Assembly: GCF_027579695.1 (NCBI RefSeq)
Contig: NC_083571.1
Location: forward strand, 49,400,390-49,464,389
Length of the DNA: 64,000 nucleotides
Reading direction: 5' to 3'
DNA from: Neoarius graeffei
Taxonomy: Eukaryota; Chordata; Actinopteri; Siluriformes; Ariidae
Under the pieces are notes generated by a model. That model was not told where the DNA came from. It worked only from the letters and a program-made list of their open reading frames with translations, and searched no databases. The translations under genes and the position numbers were made by a program. Shown in pieces: positions 1-11,255 of the stretch. The number at the start of each line of letters is the position of its first letter. Within the stretch, counting starts at the first letter, position 1.

Positions 1-255
1 ATGCCTTCAGTGCGTGTTGTATATGTTGTTCCTCCTGTTCTTTGTCCTGTGGATCTGTAATTATTGCTGTGCGTTCATGTAATGTTCTAACTACGGATAT
101 TTTGTGCATTATGGGGTGTTCGGAAGTCCAGTTTAAATATTGGTCGGTGTGTGTGGGTTTTCTGAAAAAAAAAAAAATTAACCGGAACCTTCTTGCTGTG
201 AGGCGACAGTGCTAACCACTACACCAGCCCAGTAATACAGTAAATAGCCTAATTT
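1..255. other. Unassigned DNA with a small SINE head fragment
   Basis: No gene is recognised here. At about 187-229 lies a minus-strand fragment of the Mermaid-type SINE head (the stretch matching the tRNA-like A-box region and the 'cttcttgctgtgaggcgaca' motif). The rest (1-186) shows no coding signal and no repeat that I can name. Confidence 0.5.
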
Positions 256-268
256 GACAACTGTAGTA

Positions 269-609
269 GGGGTGGCATGGTGGTGTAGTGGTTAGCAGTG
301 TTGCCTCACAGCAAGAAGGTCCTGGGTTCAAGCCCAGCAACCAATGAGGGCCTGTCTGTGTGGAGTTTGCACGTTCTCCCTGTGTCTGTGTGGGCTTCCT
401 CCAGATATGCCAGTTTCCCCCACAGTCCAAAGACATGCAGGTTAGGCTAATTGGTGAATCTAAATTGACTGTGAATGTGAGTGTGAATGGTTGTTTGTCT
501 CCATGTGTCAGCCCTGTGATGACCTGGGGACTTGTCCAGGGTGTACCCCGCCTCTCACCCATAGTCAGCTGGGATAGTCTACAGGATAAGTGGCTACAGA
601 GGATGGATG
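269..609 (+). repeat. Mermaid/V-SINE-type tRNA-derived SINE, GGAT tail
   Basis: The copy starts with the tRNA-like head (GGTGTAGTGGTTAGC A-box, GGGTTCAAGCC B-box), has the conserved body around CAGTCCAAAGACATGCAGG, and ends in a GGATGG tail. It is flanked by a 13-bp target-site duplication with one mismatch (256-268 and 610-622), which shows insertion by LINE-type retrotransposition. Open frames seen across it are not genes. Confidence 0.9.
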
Positions 610-611
610 GA

Positions 612-770
612 CAACTGCAGTAATCCATATTATATCAAGAACTGCTCAACTAAGTAAAGAGAAATGACAATCATTACTTTAAGACATGAAATATCTCTAT
701 AATTAGTAAAAATCATAGGAAAAAACATTGAATTAGAAGTTCTGGCCTAAACTTTTGACCAGAACTGTAG
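612..770. repeat. Old Tc1-like terminal fragment (family J)
   Basis: This stretch matches 42,290-42,430 of the same window (shared blocks such as ATTACTTTAAGA and AACATTGAATTAGAAG, then CAAACTTTTGAC or its variant). The ending resembles the termini of fish Tc1-like elements. The rest of that element is missing on both sides. Confidence 0.5.
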
Positions 771-1458
771 AACTAAAAAATCATTAAAAAAAATTGGCAT
801 GTAAGAGGTTAAGTGTTTTTCTTTGTGTCTAGAGGGACCACTAGTCTAGAAATACAAATACTAAACAAGGCTGGGGTGTGGAAGGGGTCAGGTTGATATT
901 TCTGAGCAGGGAGTCAGCTGTGTCACATGTCACTTCTGTCTATAGAAGAACGATCACTTTCTACAAGTTCTCAGCAGTTCCAGCTCCCTGGTGAGTCTCC
1001 ATTTTAAATCTTCATCTAACATTATTATTCTCGAACAAATAGCACACAGGTATTGCTAAAACAAACATAACTATTTTGATTTCGTAATTGGAAGACATGA
1101 CTCACTCATCGGTATGCCAGGCTTGCTTGTCAGTTTTGCATGCTGCCAAAACTTTAGCATTTTGCATTAGAAAACAAATCAAAATCTCAAATCATGCACA
1201 GTCTGCATAAGTGTTCGATTCTGAAATGAAGTTATAGATATGAAATGCTTATTGAAGAATAGAGAGGTGAAACAGGGCAGTGACTAGACGAGTATATTTG
1301 GAAATGTTAATCTTGGAAGTCTATGAATAGACAGGCCTTGCCTTTCTGTTCTGCCTTTAAAGCTGTGGCATGCTGCTAAGAGCATATGCCAAGAGTGACA
1401 ACAGCAGGATTGTGAATCAACTAATCATGCTTCCTTGCACAAGTGTTCCATTATGCTA
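771..1458. other. Non-coding DNA; possible donor site at 990/991
   Basis: No reading frame or repeat is recognised. A splice-donor-like CCCTG|GTGAGT lies at 990/991 after a short exon-like stretch. It could be an untranslated exon of a downstream gene, but TRIM-1 is 22 kb away and nothing else supports the idea. Confidence 0.25.
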
Positions 1459-2930
1459 CAGTGCTGTGCATAAGTATTCACCCCCTTAAAGCTTTTCTAC
1501 TTTTTTTTTTTTAGTGTGACAAATTGGAACTGAAATGTCATTAGTGTAGCCTGTAATAGATAGATAGATTTACTTTGTTGATCCCAAGCTGGGAAATTAT
1601 GCTACAGCAGCAAGTTATCAGGCATGTGAAAAAAAGACACACATAAAACAACATAAAATAGAATAAAAAAAATCCCAAGAACAAGCTGACTATACAATAT
1701 AAAGATAAAAATGTAACAATAAAAAATATATCTATGTACAATGTCTTGCAAAAGTATTCATCCCCCTTGGTGGTTGTCCTGTTTTGTCGCATTACAAGCT
1801 GGAATTAAAATGGATTTTCGGATGGTTAGCACCATTTGATTTACACAGCATACTTATAACTTTAAAGGTGAAAATTGTTGTTTTATTATGATACAAACAA
1901 TAATTAAGATGAAAAAGCAGAAATCTGGAGTGGGCATAGGTCCCCCCCCAAAGTCAATACTTTGTAGAGCTACCTTTTGCTGCAATTACAGCTGCAAGTC
2001 TCTTGGGGTATGTCTCTATTAGTTTAGCACATCTAGCCACTGGGATTTTTGCCCATTCCTCAAGGCAAAACTCCACCAACTCCTTCAAGTTAGATGGGTT
2101 GCGTTGGCGTACAGCAATCTTCAAGTTATGCCACAGATTCTCAATTGGATTGAGGTCTGGACTTTGATTAGGCCATTCCAAGACATTTAAATGTTTCCCT
2201 TTAAACCACTCCAGTGTAGCTTTAGCAGTATGTTTAGGATCACTGTCCTGCTGGAATGTGAACCTTCATCCCAGTCTCAAACCTCTGGCCGACTCAAACA
2301 GGTTTTCCTCCAGAATTGCCCTGTGTTTAGTGCCATCCATCTTTCCTTCAATCCTGACCACCTTTCCTGTCCCTGCAGATGAAAAATATCCCCACAGTAT
2401 GATGCTGCCACCACCATACTTCACTGTAGGAATGGTGTTCTCAGGGTGTTGGGTTTGCACCACACATGGCATTTCCCAAGATGGCCAAAAAGATCAGTTT
2501 TAATCTCATTTGACCAGAGAATCTTCTTCCATGTGTTTGGGAAGTCTGCCACATGCTGTTGGGCAAACTCCAAATGTGTTTTCTTAAGCAATTACTTTTT
2601 TCTGGCCACTCTTCCATAAAGCTCTGCTCTGTGGAGTATATGGCTTAAAGCTCATAAGCAACGGTTTTAATTTTATGCACATTTGAAACTTTATATGTTA
2701 AAAAACCCTCTGTAATTTTCTTCTGGTCCAAAGAAGTATTGTTAATAAGTAATAATTAAAATAAGTTAGCGCGGATCGTGGTGAATTTCTGTTCGGCTCT
2801 TTTCATGACCACTCGGTGCTTGATGTCATTTAAGACAAACAAACCGCGTGAGTTGAGTCCACTTCCGTTTACTTACATTGCCGTTCAGCTTGAGTGCAGA
2901 CGTGCATTCAGGAATTTCCCAAGTTAAACC

Positions 2931-3401
2931 ATGCCTTATTGTTGTGCAGTGAACTGTAACAACAGGACCGGTTCAGGAAGAAGTTTTTTACCTTTTTACG
3001 AGAGAGGAGAAGAGGCAGAGAGAGTGGATTGGCTTTTTCTGGAAGAGGAGAAGAGGCAGAGCGAATGGGTTGGCTTTTTCCGAAAGAGGAGAAGAGGCGG
3101 AGTGAGAGGGTTGGCTTTTTCTGAAAAAGGAGAAGAGGCGGAGCAAGTGGGTTGGCTTTTTCTGAAAGTGGAGACGAGGTGGAGAGAGTGGATTGTGCGC
3201 GTGAAGCCAGAGGGTTGTTTTTCCGGAAGAGAAGAAGAGGCGGAGAGAGTGGATTGTGCGCGTGAAACAAAATCAAGCAGTCAAAGAAGAAACGGACCAG
3301 CAATGCTCAAGCAAAAAGGAGAAGATTGGAGGTCAACATTTTTACTCTGGCTTGCAATTGACAAGTCAAGAATCCTGAGGGATCCTGAACAATCATTGTG
3401 A
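2931..3401 (+). pseudogene. THAP-like N-terminus run into a 41-bp tandem repeat
   Basis: The frame opens MPYCCAVNCNNRTGSGRSF, which resembles the start of a C2CH THAP zinc-finger (C-x3-C, then a G-x-SF stretch before the usual FP motif). After residue 22 the frame enters a 41-bp tandem repeat (about 3,011-3,200). Because 41 is not a multiple of 3, the peptide cycles through all three frames of the unit and stays open for 156 codons. The second half of a THAP domain (C-x2-H and AVPTIF box) is not seen. THAP domains bind DNA in transposases. This copy is probably dead. Confidence 0.45.
3011..3200. repeat. 41-bp tandem repeat, 4-5 units
   Basis: Unit starts at 3,011, 3,052, 3,093, 3,134 and 3,175 are each 41 bp apart. 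Each begins AGAGGCRGAG or a close variant and contains GGTTGGCTTTTTC. The fifth unit is partial and diverges. A related AGAGGCGGAGAGAGTGGATT block recurs at about 3,236. Confidence 0.85.
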
Positions 3402-3594
3402 AAATGAGACAAAGGGATATTTCCTTGCTTAGAGTAGGCTATAAATAGTATAATGCCATGGATGGCAGGCAAATGTGGCCTACCGGCGCACTGTCCAGTA
3501 ATCGTTACCTATATCCACTAGGGAGGGCAGTTTAATTATTCTTCAAAAGGGCTCTTATTTAGTATTACAATGAAAGTAGAAATTTATCATAACT

Positions 3595-3819
3595 ACCAGG
3601 ATAAATCGTTTGGGTGTGAGTCTTGTTGAGGTCCGGGTTCACTGCGATCAGAGTCAGCCAAGTCGCTGTCTGATTCTGAGGCTGCACAGTCAAACCAGTG
3701 AGCCGCATTCACCGATTGCTTCGCAACGGCCATAGGTTCATACATACAGTATATGGTTTCACCTCTCGATATTTAATTTGGAGAGTCCCTACTTCAAAAT
3801 CGCTATCACTTTCAGACAT
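3595..3819 (-). pseudogene. Acidic ORF remnant inside the TTAA element
   Basis: Read on the minus strand from the ATG at 3,819, the frame gives MSESDSDFEVGTLQIKYREV and then stops early. A second frame continues with YEPMAVAKQSVNAAHWFDC and ASESDSDLADSDRS. Together these look like one acidic N-terminal region with a frameshift. I remember similar sequence from P2X7-C-terminal-like proteins spread by fish DNA transposons, but the cysteine-rich part is absent here. It is convergent with the THAP-like frame. The hAT at 3,854 lies just upstream of this ATG. Confidence 0.3.
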
Positions 3820-3853
3820 TTTACACAACCTCTCATGACCAAAGTCCGTACAC

Positions 3854-6511
3854 CAGGCCTGGAATTTCATCATTTTAGGGGCAAGGCCACTTGGCCTTTT
3901 GTGCTGTCAATTTTTTGAGGGCACAAAGGCCAAAAGCCAGGGCACCAAGGCCATAAAATAAAAAAATGATTTTAAGTTCAGGTCTATAATGAATTTAATT
4001 TAAGGACTAATGACTCTTCTGAGGAAGATTGGAGTCTCAGTCGAAACTATCAAGCAGGTAAAGAAACATCTACACTATTATGTCTGAAGATAAGAAAATA
4101 TTGAACACATCTAAACTTATCAATCCATCACTCACTTCAAAAATTGTAAAACTTATTAAACCTATATCTTCCCATAATTTTTGTCAGAGCATTTTTTAAC
4201 ATAGTTACAAATGGTCTCCCAGTGGCCAGATTTGGTCTCCTAGTCAATGCCAAACCAGCTTCACTGGGAGACCAAATTTTAAACCAAGTTATGTTAGATT
4301 GATGCTGAAAGGTAAAACTGAAATGGGATTAAGGGAGATGCTTGAATTGCTGGTCCAAATTCATAAGACTGTTTTCTTAAACATTCCAATCCAAAGAAAT
4401 ATTGAAGTTGGGTTGTCAAGACTGTTCCAATTTCCAAATTATAGACTAAATATACAGTTATTTGATACTATGTTTCACATTGAGCAATGAAATTGAAGAT
4501 TTTCTTATTTTTCACTGTTTCTTAAAATACATAATAATATTATGAAAGTTGATAAAACAATAACTTAAACTCATAGTGTAATTTTAGTATTTTACCATAC
4601 TTATGATGAAGTTATGGTAACTTGGCACTGCATTAACTACGTTGATATTATGCTGGCTGAAATTGAGGATTCATAATGTGGCAATTTGCATCACAGAATA
4701 TGCAGCAGCGGTGCAGCCGCATGGACTCTGGGGCCTGTGATTGTATTGCCCAGACCAGTTGGTCTCCTAGTGGAAAATCCTTTAAAAATGCTCTGATTTT
4801 TGTTCAATTGACATGGAATGTGCAAGAGCATCTTCAGACTGTACTACTACGCAGATTTTTGATTAATCAAAATTGAGCCTGGAGTACATCAAAATGTTTG
4901 ACTGTAAATGGAACATATACTCGCATGCAGGCTACTGATTAATCCATAAGAGCCCAGACACGATTTCTCAATCAATGAAAATTATTGAGGAAATAAAATT
5001 ATTTAAATAGACAACAAAGAAAACATTTCTGACCTTTTATTTTTTAAAATAGCACTTTCATGTCTCAAGATCTGAAATATTAAATTGCAAATTTGCAGAA
5101 CACTGCAACACTATTACACTGTTAACCTGAAAGTTCATTCTATGCAAACAGTTTGAGTAAATACCACTTTTAAAGATTAGTTTTATTGCATTACTTAAAC
5201 AGTATGAGTATATGAAGAGTCTATGAGACAGTCATTGGGTGTACTCATTTTTGTAATTTAAACAAACTTAAACTATCATGTTTTACCTCAGGCCACAGTG
5301 CTGCCCTGTTGTGATTGGCTCAAAACTCAAGACAAGTTGAGTTGACAGCTACAGAGGAAGTTGCGCCATTTTCTAATTTACACAGAGCAATTTAAGGTCT
5401 TTGCACTTTTGACAGCAAGCTAATTAGCATTTGTTACCGGCTACAGTCGGTACTTGGCACGTTAAAAGTGGGTCAACGTTGTAACGACATAACGTTACTG
5501 TGCAAGCAATGCTTATTTAACGATAACAAACTTAAGCCCTATATGTTGAAATTCCTATCTTATTCGTTCGTTAATTTATCACACAGTCTTACCTCAGTCA
5601 ACTTCTTCCCTCCTTCTGTGAAAATTCAACCTCTCAAGGCCTCTGCATGCTCTTGCGACAAGGCTTTCGCAGACAGCTTTTCGCAGACAGTTGTAATTTA
5701 TCGTTGAGCGGGGAGTAATAGGCGTGCACGATGTTATTCACCGCCACAACGCAAGGGGGCGCGAAGTTGCGAAATCGCTAGGAGTAGTTGGTGGGTGTGG
5801 TTAGTGGAGTGTTTATCCTCCAGTTACTTATAATGACTAGAACTGGAGTCGTATAGATGTACGTACTTCCTCACTTCCTCGATCAACCGCTCTTCGTGCT
5901 GCTCCATCTTCGCTCGTGTTTTTAAAAATGGCGGTCGTGAAAACAAAACAAACCGGGAAAGTAGGGAAGCGGAAGTGCGTGTACAGCGGATGTAGAGTGA
6001 ACCAATCAGAGCCCTCTTGTCTGCGACGCTGTCTGCGAGGCTTCTGCGGTGGTCACAATTTTTGGGAGGTGCGCACAGAGCGTCTGCGAAGGTAGGGGGG
6101 CTACGCAGACGCTATCTGCAACACCGTCTGCGAGGACTGCATTGTCAGCATAAATGGGCCTTCAGACGCGGACACAAGTGGGCGGGGGATGCGTTTGATT
6201 AAGTCTCTTGGTTGGCTGGTGATAGATTGGTGTCATTATAGCATGTCGGAGCGGTTCATGCCAGGCTCGAGTCCGATCCACCCCTGATGAGTTGCCCAAT
6301 AAGAATCCAGAATGTCATCAAAAGACATATTTTTTTCTCAATAGACGCAGGTGATGTTAAAGCCTATTGGCAGTCACGAGGCAGACTACAAAACTGCAAA
6401 ACCGCAAGGCATCAAAGCCACTGTGGCCGTATGGCAGATATTTTTTTCCAAGGGCACAAGGCCAAAATGAGAGGGCATGAGGGCCATGGCCCTCGTGAAA
6501 TTCCTGCCCTG
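3854..6511. mobile_element. Non-autonomous hAT element, 2.66 kb
   Basis: Terminal inverted repeats are CAGGCCTGGAATTTCA at the left and, read inward from the right, CAGGGCAGGAATTTCA. An exact 8-bp target duplication CCGTACAC flanks it (3,846-3,853 and 6,512-6,519), the hAT hallmark. No hAT transposase or BED finger was recognised inside. The interior holds repeats of TGGGAGACCA/TGGTCTCC and, at 5,640-6,180, a GC-richer part with many TCTGCG/CGCAGA motifs and one short hairpin (AGCGTCTGCG, ACGCAGACGCT at 6,080-6,113). Confidence 0.85.
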
Positions 6512-7549
6512 CCGTACACATGTGCTTGGTTCGCAGGTAAACACAGAGTTGCTCCCAGTCTGTTTGGCTTAAATGACGTCACGATGATTGCCCCCTGGCG
6601 GTGAAAGTGCGCATAAGTGACATGTAAACAAACCTTCGGAAATGGGGCAAAACAGTATATTTTAACCATTTTATTCAATTTTAGGGTGCAAATTAGACAC
6701 TAGGAAGATTGAGTTCACTTTTTGGGTCGCTCTTCTAGTCAATAAAGTTGATATTCTATGTTTCACCTCCGACCATTGCCTCTGACCTTTAAAGTGGTCC
6801 TATGGACAGATATTCCCATCTCTGCTGTGGATCTTTGCAGCTCCTTCAGTGTTATCTTTGGTGTCTTTGTTGCATCTCTGATTAATGCCCTCCTTGCCTG
6901 GTCTGTGAGTTTTGGTGGGCGGCCTTCTCTTGTCAAGTTTGTAGTGGTGCCATATTCTTTCCATTTTGCTATAATGGATTTAATGGTGCTTTGTGGGATA
7001 TTCAAAGTTTGGGATATTTTTTATAACCCAACCCTGATCTATACTTCTTCACAACTTTGTCTCTGACCTGTTTGGAGGCTCCTTGGTTTTCATGTTGCTT
7101 GCTTAGTAGTGTAGCAGAGTCAGGGCCCTTCCAGAACAGGTTGATTTATACAGACATCATGTGACAGATCATGTGACACTTTGATTGCACACAGGTGGAT
7201 CTTAATCAACTAATTATGTGACTTATGAAGTGAATTGATTGGACCAGCTCTTATTTAGGGGTTTTATATGAAAGGGGGTGAATACCTATGCACACTCCAG
7301 ATTTCTGTTTTTTTCATCTGAATTATTGTTTGAGTCACAATAAAACAACAATTTTCACCTTTAAAATGGTAGGCATGTTGTGTAAATCCAATGGCACTAA
7401 CACCCCAAAAAACAATTTTAATTTCAGCTTGTAATGTAACAAAATAGGACAAACACCAAGGGGGATGAATACTTTTGCAAGGCACTGTATGTGCTTTGTA
7501 CAGGTGAATGCACATTAATAGTGCTAAAAACAAGAATTGTGATGAATGA

Positions 7550-7745
7550 AAATAAAAACTGTGCAAATGGGCAGTATTGAAAGGAAGATAAATAAATAAA
7601 TAAATAAACTTTAAAGGTGCAAAGTGACTAATGGCAGTAAACAAATAAGCTCTGACAGTGCAAAGTTACAGGAGGACCAGGGTTATAAACAGGACTATAT
7701 AGCAGAGAGGTCACAGGTCTGTCTGTCAGACAGAGGTGAGTTATT
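7550..7745. other. LINE 3' region, non-coding, with TAAA run
   Basis: This stretch between the Tc1 end and the LINE coding end holds a short AATA/TAAA simple repeat (7,589-7,608). It is part of the LINE remnant described for 1,549-8,010. No separate gene is seen. Confidence 0.4.
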
Positions 7746-8121
7746 TTACAGTATAATGGCTTGGGGCAGGAAAGATTTCCTGTATCGGTGCCCATGACAG
7801 TGAAGCTGTAAGAGTCTGTTGGAGAAGGTGCTCCTCTCTCTGTCCACTGTGTGGTGGAGAGGGTGGTCAGGATTATCCATGATGGATAACAGTTTGTTCA
7901 GAGGCCTCCTCTCCATCACAGCCTCAAAGTGTCCTGTTTGCAGCCAATTACGGAGCCAGCCTTCTATATCAGTTGACATAGAGGTGAAAAAATCAATAGA
8001 TTGCAAAATCATTAAAAAAATGATTGCAGAAGTATTCACTCCTGTTGCTGTGAAATCCCTAAATTAGTTCAGGTATAACCACATCAGATGTCACATAATT
8101 AGTTAAAAGGAGTCCAACTCT

Positions 8122-8463
8122 GGGGCAGCATGGTGGTGTAGTGGTTAGCACTGTTGCTTCACAACAAGAAGGTCCTGGGTTCGAGTCCAGCGGCTGACGG
8201 GGGCCTATCTGTGTGGAGTTTGTATGTTCTCCCTGTGTCTGGGTGCTCCAGTTTCCCCCACAGTCCAAAGACATGCAGGTTAGGTTAATTGGTGGCTCTA
8301 AATTGAGCGTGAGTGTGAATGGTTGTTTCTCTCTGTGTCAGCCCTGCAGTGACCTGGCGACTTGTCCAGGGTGTACCCCGCCTCTCGCCCATAGTCAGCT
8401 GGGATAGGCTCCAGCTTGCCCACAACCCTGCACAAGATAAGTGGCTACAGATAATGGATGGAT
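8122..8463 (+). repeat. Mermaid-type SINE, GGAT tail
   Basis: The copy is complete from the tRNA-like head to the tail (ACAGATAATGGATGGATGG), with a decayed target duplication (about 8,110-8,121 and 8,464-8,476, AGTCCAACTCT versus AATCCAATTCT). It sits inside the old family-C Tc1. Its divergence suggests an older insertion than the ATGAG-tailed copies. Confidence 0.85.
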
Positions 8464-9405
8464 GGAATCCAATTCTCTACAATTGTCACATGTTCTCAAT
8501 ATTCCTTATTCCTGTACACTTATATAAACTTATTCCTGTGATAGACAACATATCTACACAAGCATCATGAAGACCAAGGAGCTATCTGGGATAAAGTCCT
8601 GGAAAAATCAGTCAGGGTTTGGTTATAAAAATATATATACAGTTTATTCTGGCCACATTCACTGGATATGAGCAATTGCACACTCTGATTGGCTACTCTA
8701 CTCCTAGGATATCAGGTCATATATCGTGAGTAGAGAAAAACAAAATGGTGGCGCGTTTTGCTGAACCAACCAAGGACGAAATAAAAACTCTACTTAAAAA
8801 CACCCCCCCAAAAAATAAAAAATAAAAAAGCAACAAAATATGGAATAAAAGTATTTATTGATAAGAAAGTATCTTTTTTATTTTTCCAATAATTATTATG
8901 ATAGCATTTTTCAAAAATCGATACTGTCATTTTGCTGGTTTGTTTACATTCTAAGTGGAAATTATTTTGTCTGATGTTTGTGTGAAGTTTTTATTTATCA
9001 AATTTGCAAAAAATAAAAATAAAAATTCTCTGTTTCTCAAAATCCAGTGACTGTGGATAGAATAAAACAGTTATTCCACTCAATCTTGTCGAACATGGCT
9101 ACGCGCCTCCTCAACTATCAGCTCATGTACAACCCCGATGCCAAAAAAGTTGGGACAAAGTACAAATTGTAAATAAAAATAGAATGCAATAATTTACAAA
9201 TCTCAAAAACTGATATTGTATTCACAATATAACATTGACAACATATCAAATGTTGAAAGTGAGACATTTTGAAATTTCATGCCAAACATTGGCTCATTTG
9301 AAATTTCATGACAGCAACACATCTCAAAAAAGTTGGGACGGGGCAATAAGAGGCTGGAAAAGTTAAAGGCACAAAAAAGGAACAGCTGGAGGACCAAATT
9401 GCAAC

Positions 9406-9772
9406 TCATCTCATCTCATTATCTCTAGCTGCTTTATCCTTCTACAGGGTTGCAGGCAAGCTGGAGCCTATCCCAGCTGACTACGGGCGAAAGGCGGGGT
9501 ACACCCTGGACAAGTCGCCAGGTCATCACAGGGCTGACACATAGACACAGACAACCATTCACACTCACACCTATGGTCAATTTAGAGTCACCAGTTAACC
9601 TAACCTGCATGTCTTTGGACTGTGGGGGAAACCGGAGTACCCGGAGGAAACCCACGCGGACACGGGGAGAACATGTAAACTCCACACAGAAAGGCCCTCG
9701 CCAGCCCCAGGGCTCGAACCCAGGACCTTCTTGCTGTGAGGCGACAGCGCTAACCACTACACCACCGTGCCG
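9406..9772 (-). repeat. Mermaid-type SINE, ATGAG tail
   Basis: The reverse-oriented copy runs from tail (CATCTCATCTCATTATC) to tRNA-like head (CCACTACACCACCGTGCCG). It lies exactly where the family-E Tc1 is broken. No clear target duplication is found, which fits later damage or a shared junction with the LTR element. Confidence 0.85.
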
Positions 9773-10164
9773 TGAAATATTGTGAATCCATTTTCTTTCT
9801 TTGTAGGCTAAGTTTATCTCCGTTTATGTTGGTGTATGTGTTCATATATGGTCCGCTTTGTGCGCAAATAGCGTAAGAATATGTGTCGTTGACGTCACCC
9901 CCCATGCAGCGGGGGTGAAATTCATCACTTCAGAATGTTTAGTCCCCTACACGCCTAAACTGGGATCGCAGATTAAGTGGTTAGCGTTGACTCGGTGCGA
10001 GTCAGGAAGGCTATTACTGGTGCGGCCGCGGGGTCTGTTGATTTTTTTAAATTATGATTTTGGCCGCCGAGCCAAGTACCTTAGACTTGCATTGACGTTT
10101 TGTTTTCATGCCGCGGAGCTATTTGTATGTATTTTAAATGTAAAGGACTTGCCTGTAGGTTTGT

Positions 10165-10542
10165 CTCATCTCATCTCATTATCTCTAGCCGCTTTATCCT
10201 TCTACAGGGTCGCAGGCAAGCTGGAGCCTATCCCAGCTGACTACGGGCGAAAGGCGGGGTACACCCTGGACAAGTCGCCAGGTCATCACAGGGCTGACAC
10301 ATAGACACAGACAACCATTCACACTCACATTCACACCTACGGTCAATTTAGAGTCACCAGTTAACCTAACCTGCATGTCTTTGGACTGTGGGGGAAACCG
10401 GAGCACCCGGAGGAAACCCACGCGGACACGGGGAGAACATGCAAACTCCACACAGAAAGGCCCTCGCCGGCCCCGGGGCTCGAACCCAGGACCTTCTTGC
10501 TGTGAGGCGACAGCGCTAACCACTACACCACCGTGCCGCCTC
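10165..10542 (-). repeat. Mermaid-type SINE, ATGAG tail, clean target duplication
   Basis: This is a full-length reverse-oriented copy with a perfect 14-bp target duplication GCCTGTAGGTTTGT (10,151-10,164 and 10,543-10,556). It is a young-looking copy inside the flank of the LTR element. Confidence 0.95.
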
Positions 10543-11255
10543 GCCTGTAGGTTTGTGTGTGTTGTTTTATGTTTGGCATCTTTCCGGTTGTAACGCGTGT
10601 CTGTGAGAAAATTGGAGGGGAGGGTTAACAGGTGGGCACGGGCAGGGGTTAAATTGGGCCGGGGCTGTCCGGGGCTGAGCCCCGGCACATAAGCTTGGAG
10701 CGGATGGCATATGGTCACGCACACATCAAAAGCAACAAACCCTTTTCACGATTTTCAGTTCTGAATAATTAAATATCGTTTTATTAATCAATAAACCCAT
10801 GACTTTTATGAGATAGATCATAGTTTTCCTGATAACAAGACGACCTGTCAAAGCTATTTAGAACAGAACTTGTGATCAGAGATTCTGGTTTCTGGAACAC
10901 TGCGTGGGTTGCCAATTCCGCTTTTTATAAGCGACTTTGGGGTTTCTTTTTTTGTGAGCTCGCTTTAAAAAAAAATCAGAAGTCGTGGTTTGCGGGTTTT
11001 TGGGCTTGTGTTTCAGTGTTGTGACTTGTTTATAATTTTCTCCGTACACCGTCTCCCCTTTTACCTGCATACGATCCTAATCCATCAGAGGTGCTTGAAC
11101 GAACTGTCTGTGCATTTGGGGAGTTCAATTTCCATAGTCCCCAGTTATCGACAGAAATTAGCCAGGGGGAAGGGGGAGATGTCAGTTAAAGTTAGCAAAA
11201 CACATACTGTCTAAAAATAAAAACACAACATATTTAGATCAGTATTATTTTTTCC

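Larger units (their letters stand above)
2649..6788. mobile_element. TTAA-target DNA transposon, Kolobok-like, with nested hAT
   Basis: Comparison with the sibling Tc1 copy near 46,045 gives the exact break. TTAA is duplicated at 2,645-2,648 and 6,789-6,792. The ends form an imperfect inverted repeat: AGCTCATAAGCAACGG at the left, and the right end read backwards AGGTCAGAGGCAATGG. TTAA duplication is typical of piggyBac and Kolobok. The THAP-like peptide start inside favours Kolobok, whose transposases often carry THAP domains. A hAT element (3,854-6,511) is inserted in it. No complete transposase is visible. Confidence 0.6.
1739..7487 (-). mobile_element. Tc1-like element (family A) carrying a 4.1-kb insertion
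   Basis: Inverted termini CAATGTCTTGCAAAAG and CTTTTGCAAGGCACTG sit inside TA duplications (1,737-1,738 and 7,488-7,489). The minus strand holds transposase pieces. The N-terminal helix-turn-helix half is at 6,763-7,005 (IPQSTIKSIIAKWKEYG, then GRPPKLTDQARR). The C-terminal half is at 1,954-2,472 ([14 protein letters not shown] with the catalytic Glu). A TTAA-target element at 2,649-6,788 splits the gene. A second copy of the family lies at 45,110-46,762 and defines the uninterrupted sequence. The transposase is not functional. Confidence 0.85.
1549..8010 (-). mobile_element. Non-LTR retrotransposon 3' end, interrupted by a Tc1
   Basis: On the minus strand, 7,746-8,005 encodes a LINE C-terminal-like peptide (MERRPLNKLLSIMDNPDHPL followed by a run with HRYRKSFLP), a pattern known from fish Rex1/CR1/L2-like elements. 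Its 3' untranslated part runs down through 7,490 and, after the inserted Tc1, through 1,738-1,549, with TTGATCCCAAGCTGGGAAAT and a GATA-repeat tail at 1,556-1,569. Clade assignment is uncertain. The LINE lies inside the old family-C Tc1. Confidence 0.6.

Noticed and set aside
360-623. Open frame in the SINE, repeated in most SINE copies on both strands
   Set aside because: The peptides recur wherever the SINE recurs and follow its consensus. They are by-products of a low-stop SINE body, not genes.
940-995. Possible first exon of TRIM-1 ending at CCCTG|GTGAGT
   Set aside because: The donor is good, but it lies 22 kb and many insertions upstream with no further support. Left as a possibility only.
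2908-3303. 131-codon minus-strand frame opposite the THAP-like frame
   Set aside because: It is the complement of the purine-rich 41-bp repeat and has no family resemblance.
5936-6202. Frame with a KRKCVYSGCR stretch suggesting a second THAP-like start
   Set aside because: Only a few residues fit, the rest does not, and it lies in the GC-rich interior of a non-autonomous hAT.
9858-10304. 148-codon frame before the BEL/Pao element
   Set aside because: It runs from unassigned flank into a SINE. There is no domain, and it is interrupted by the insertion boundary.
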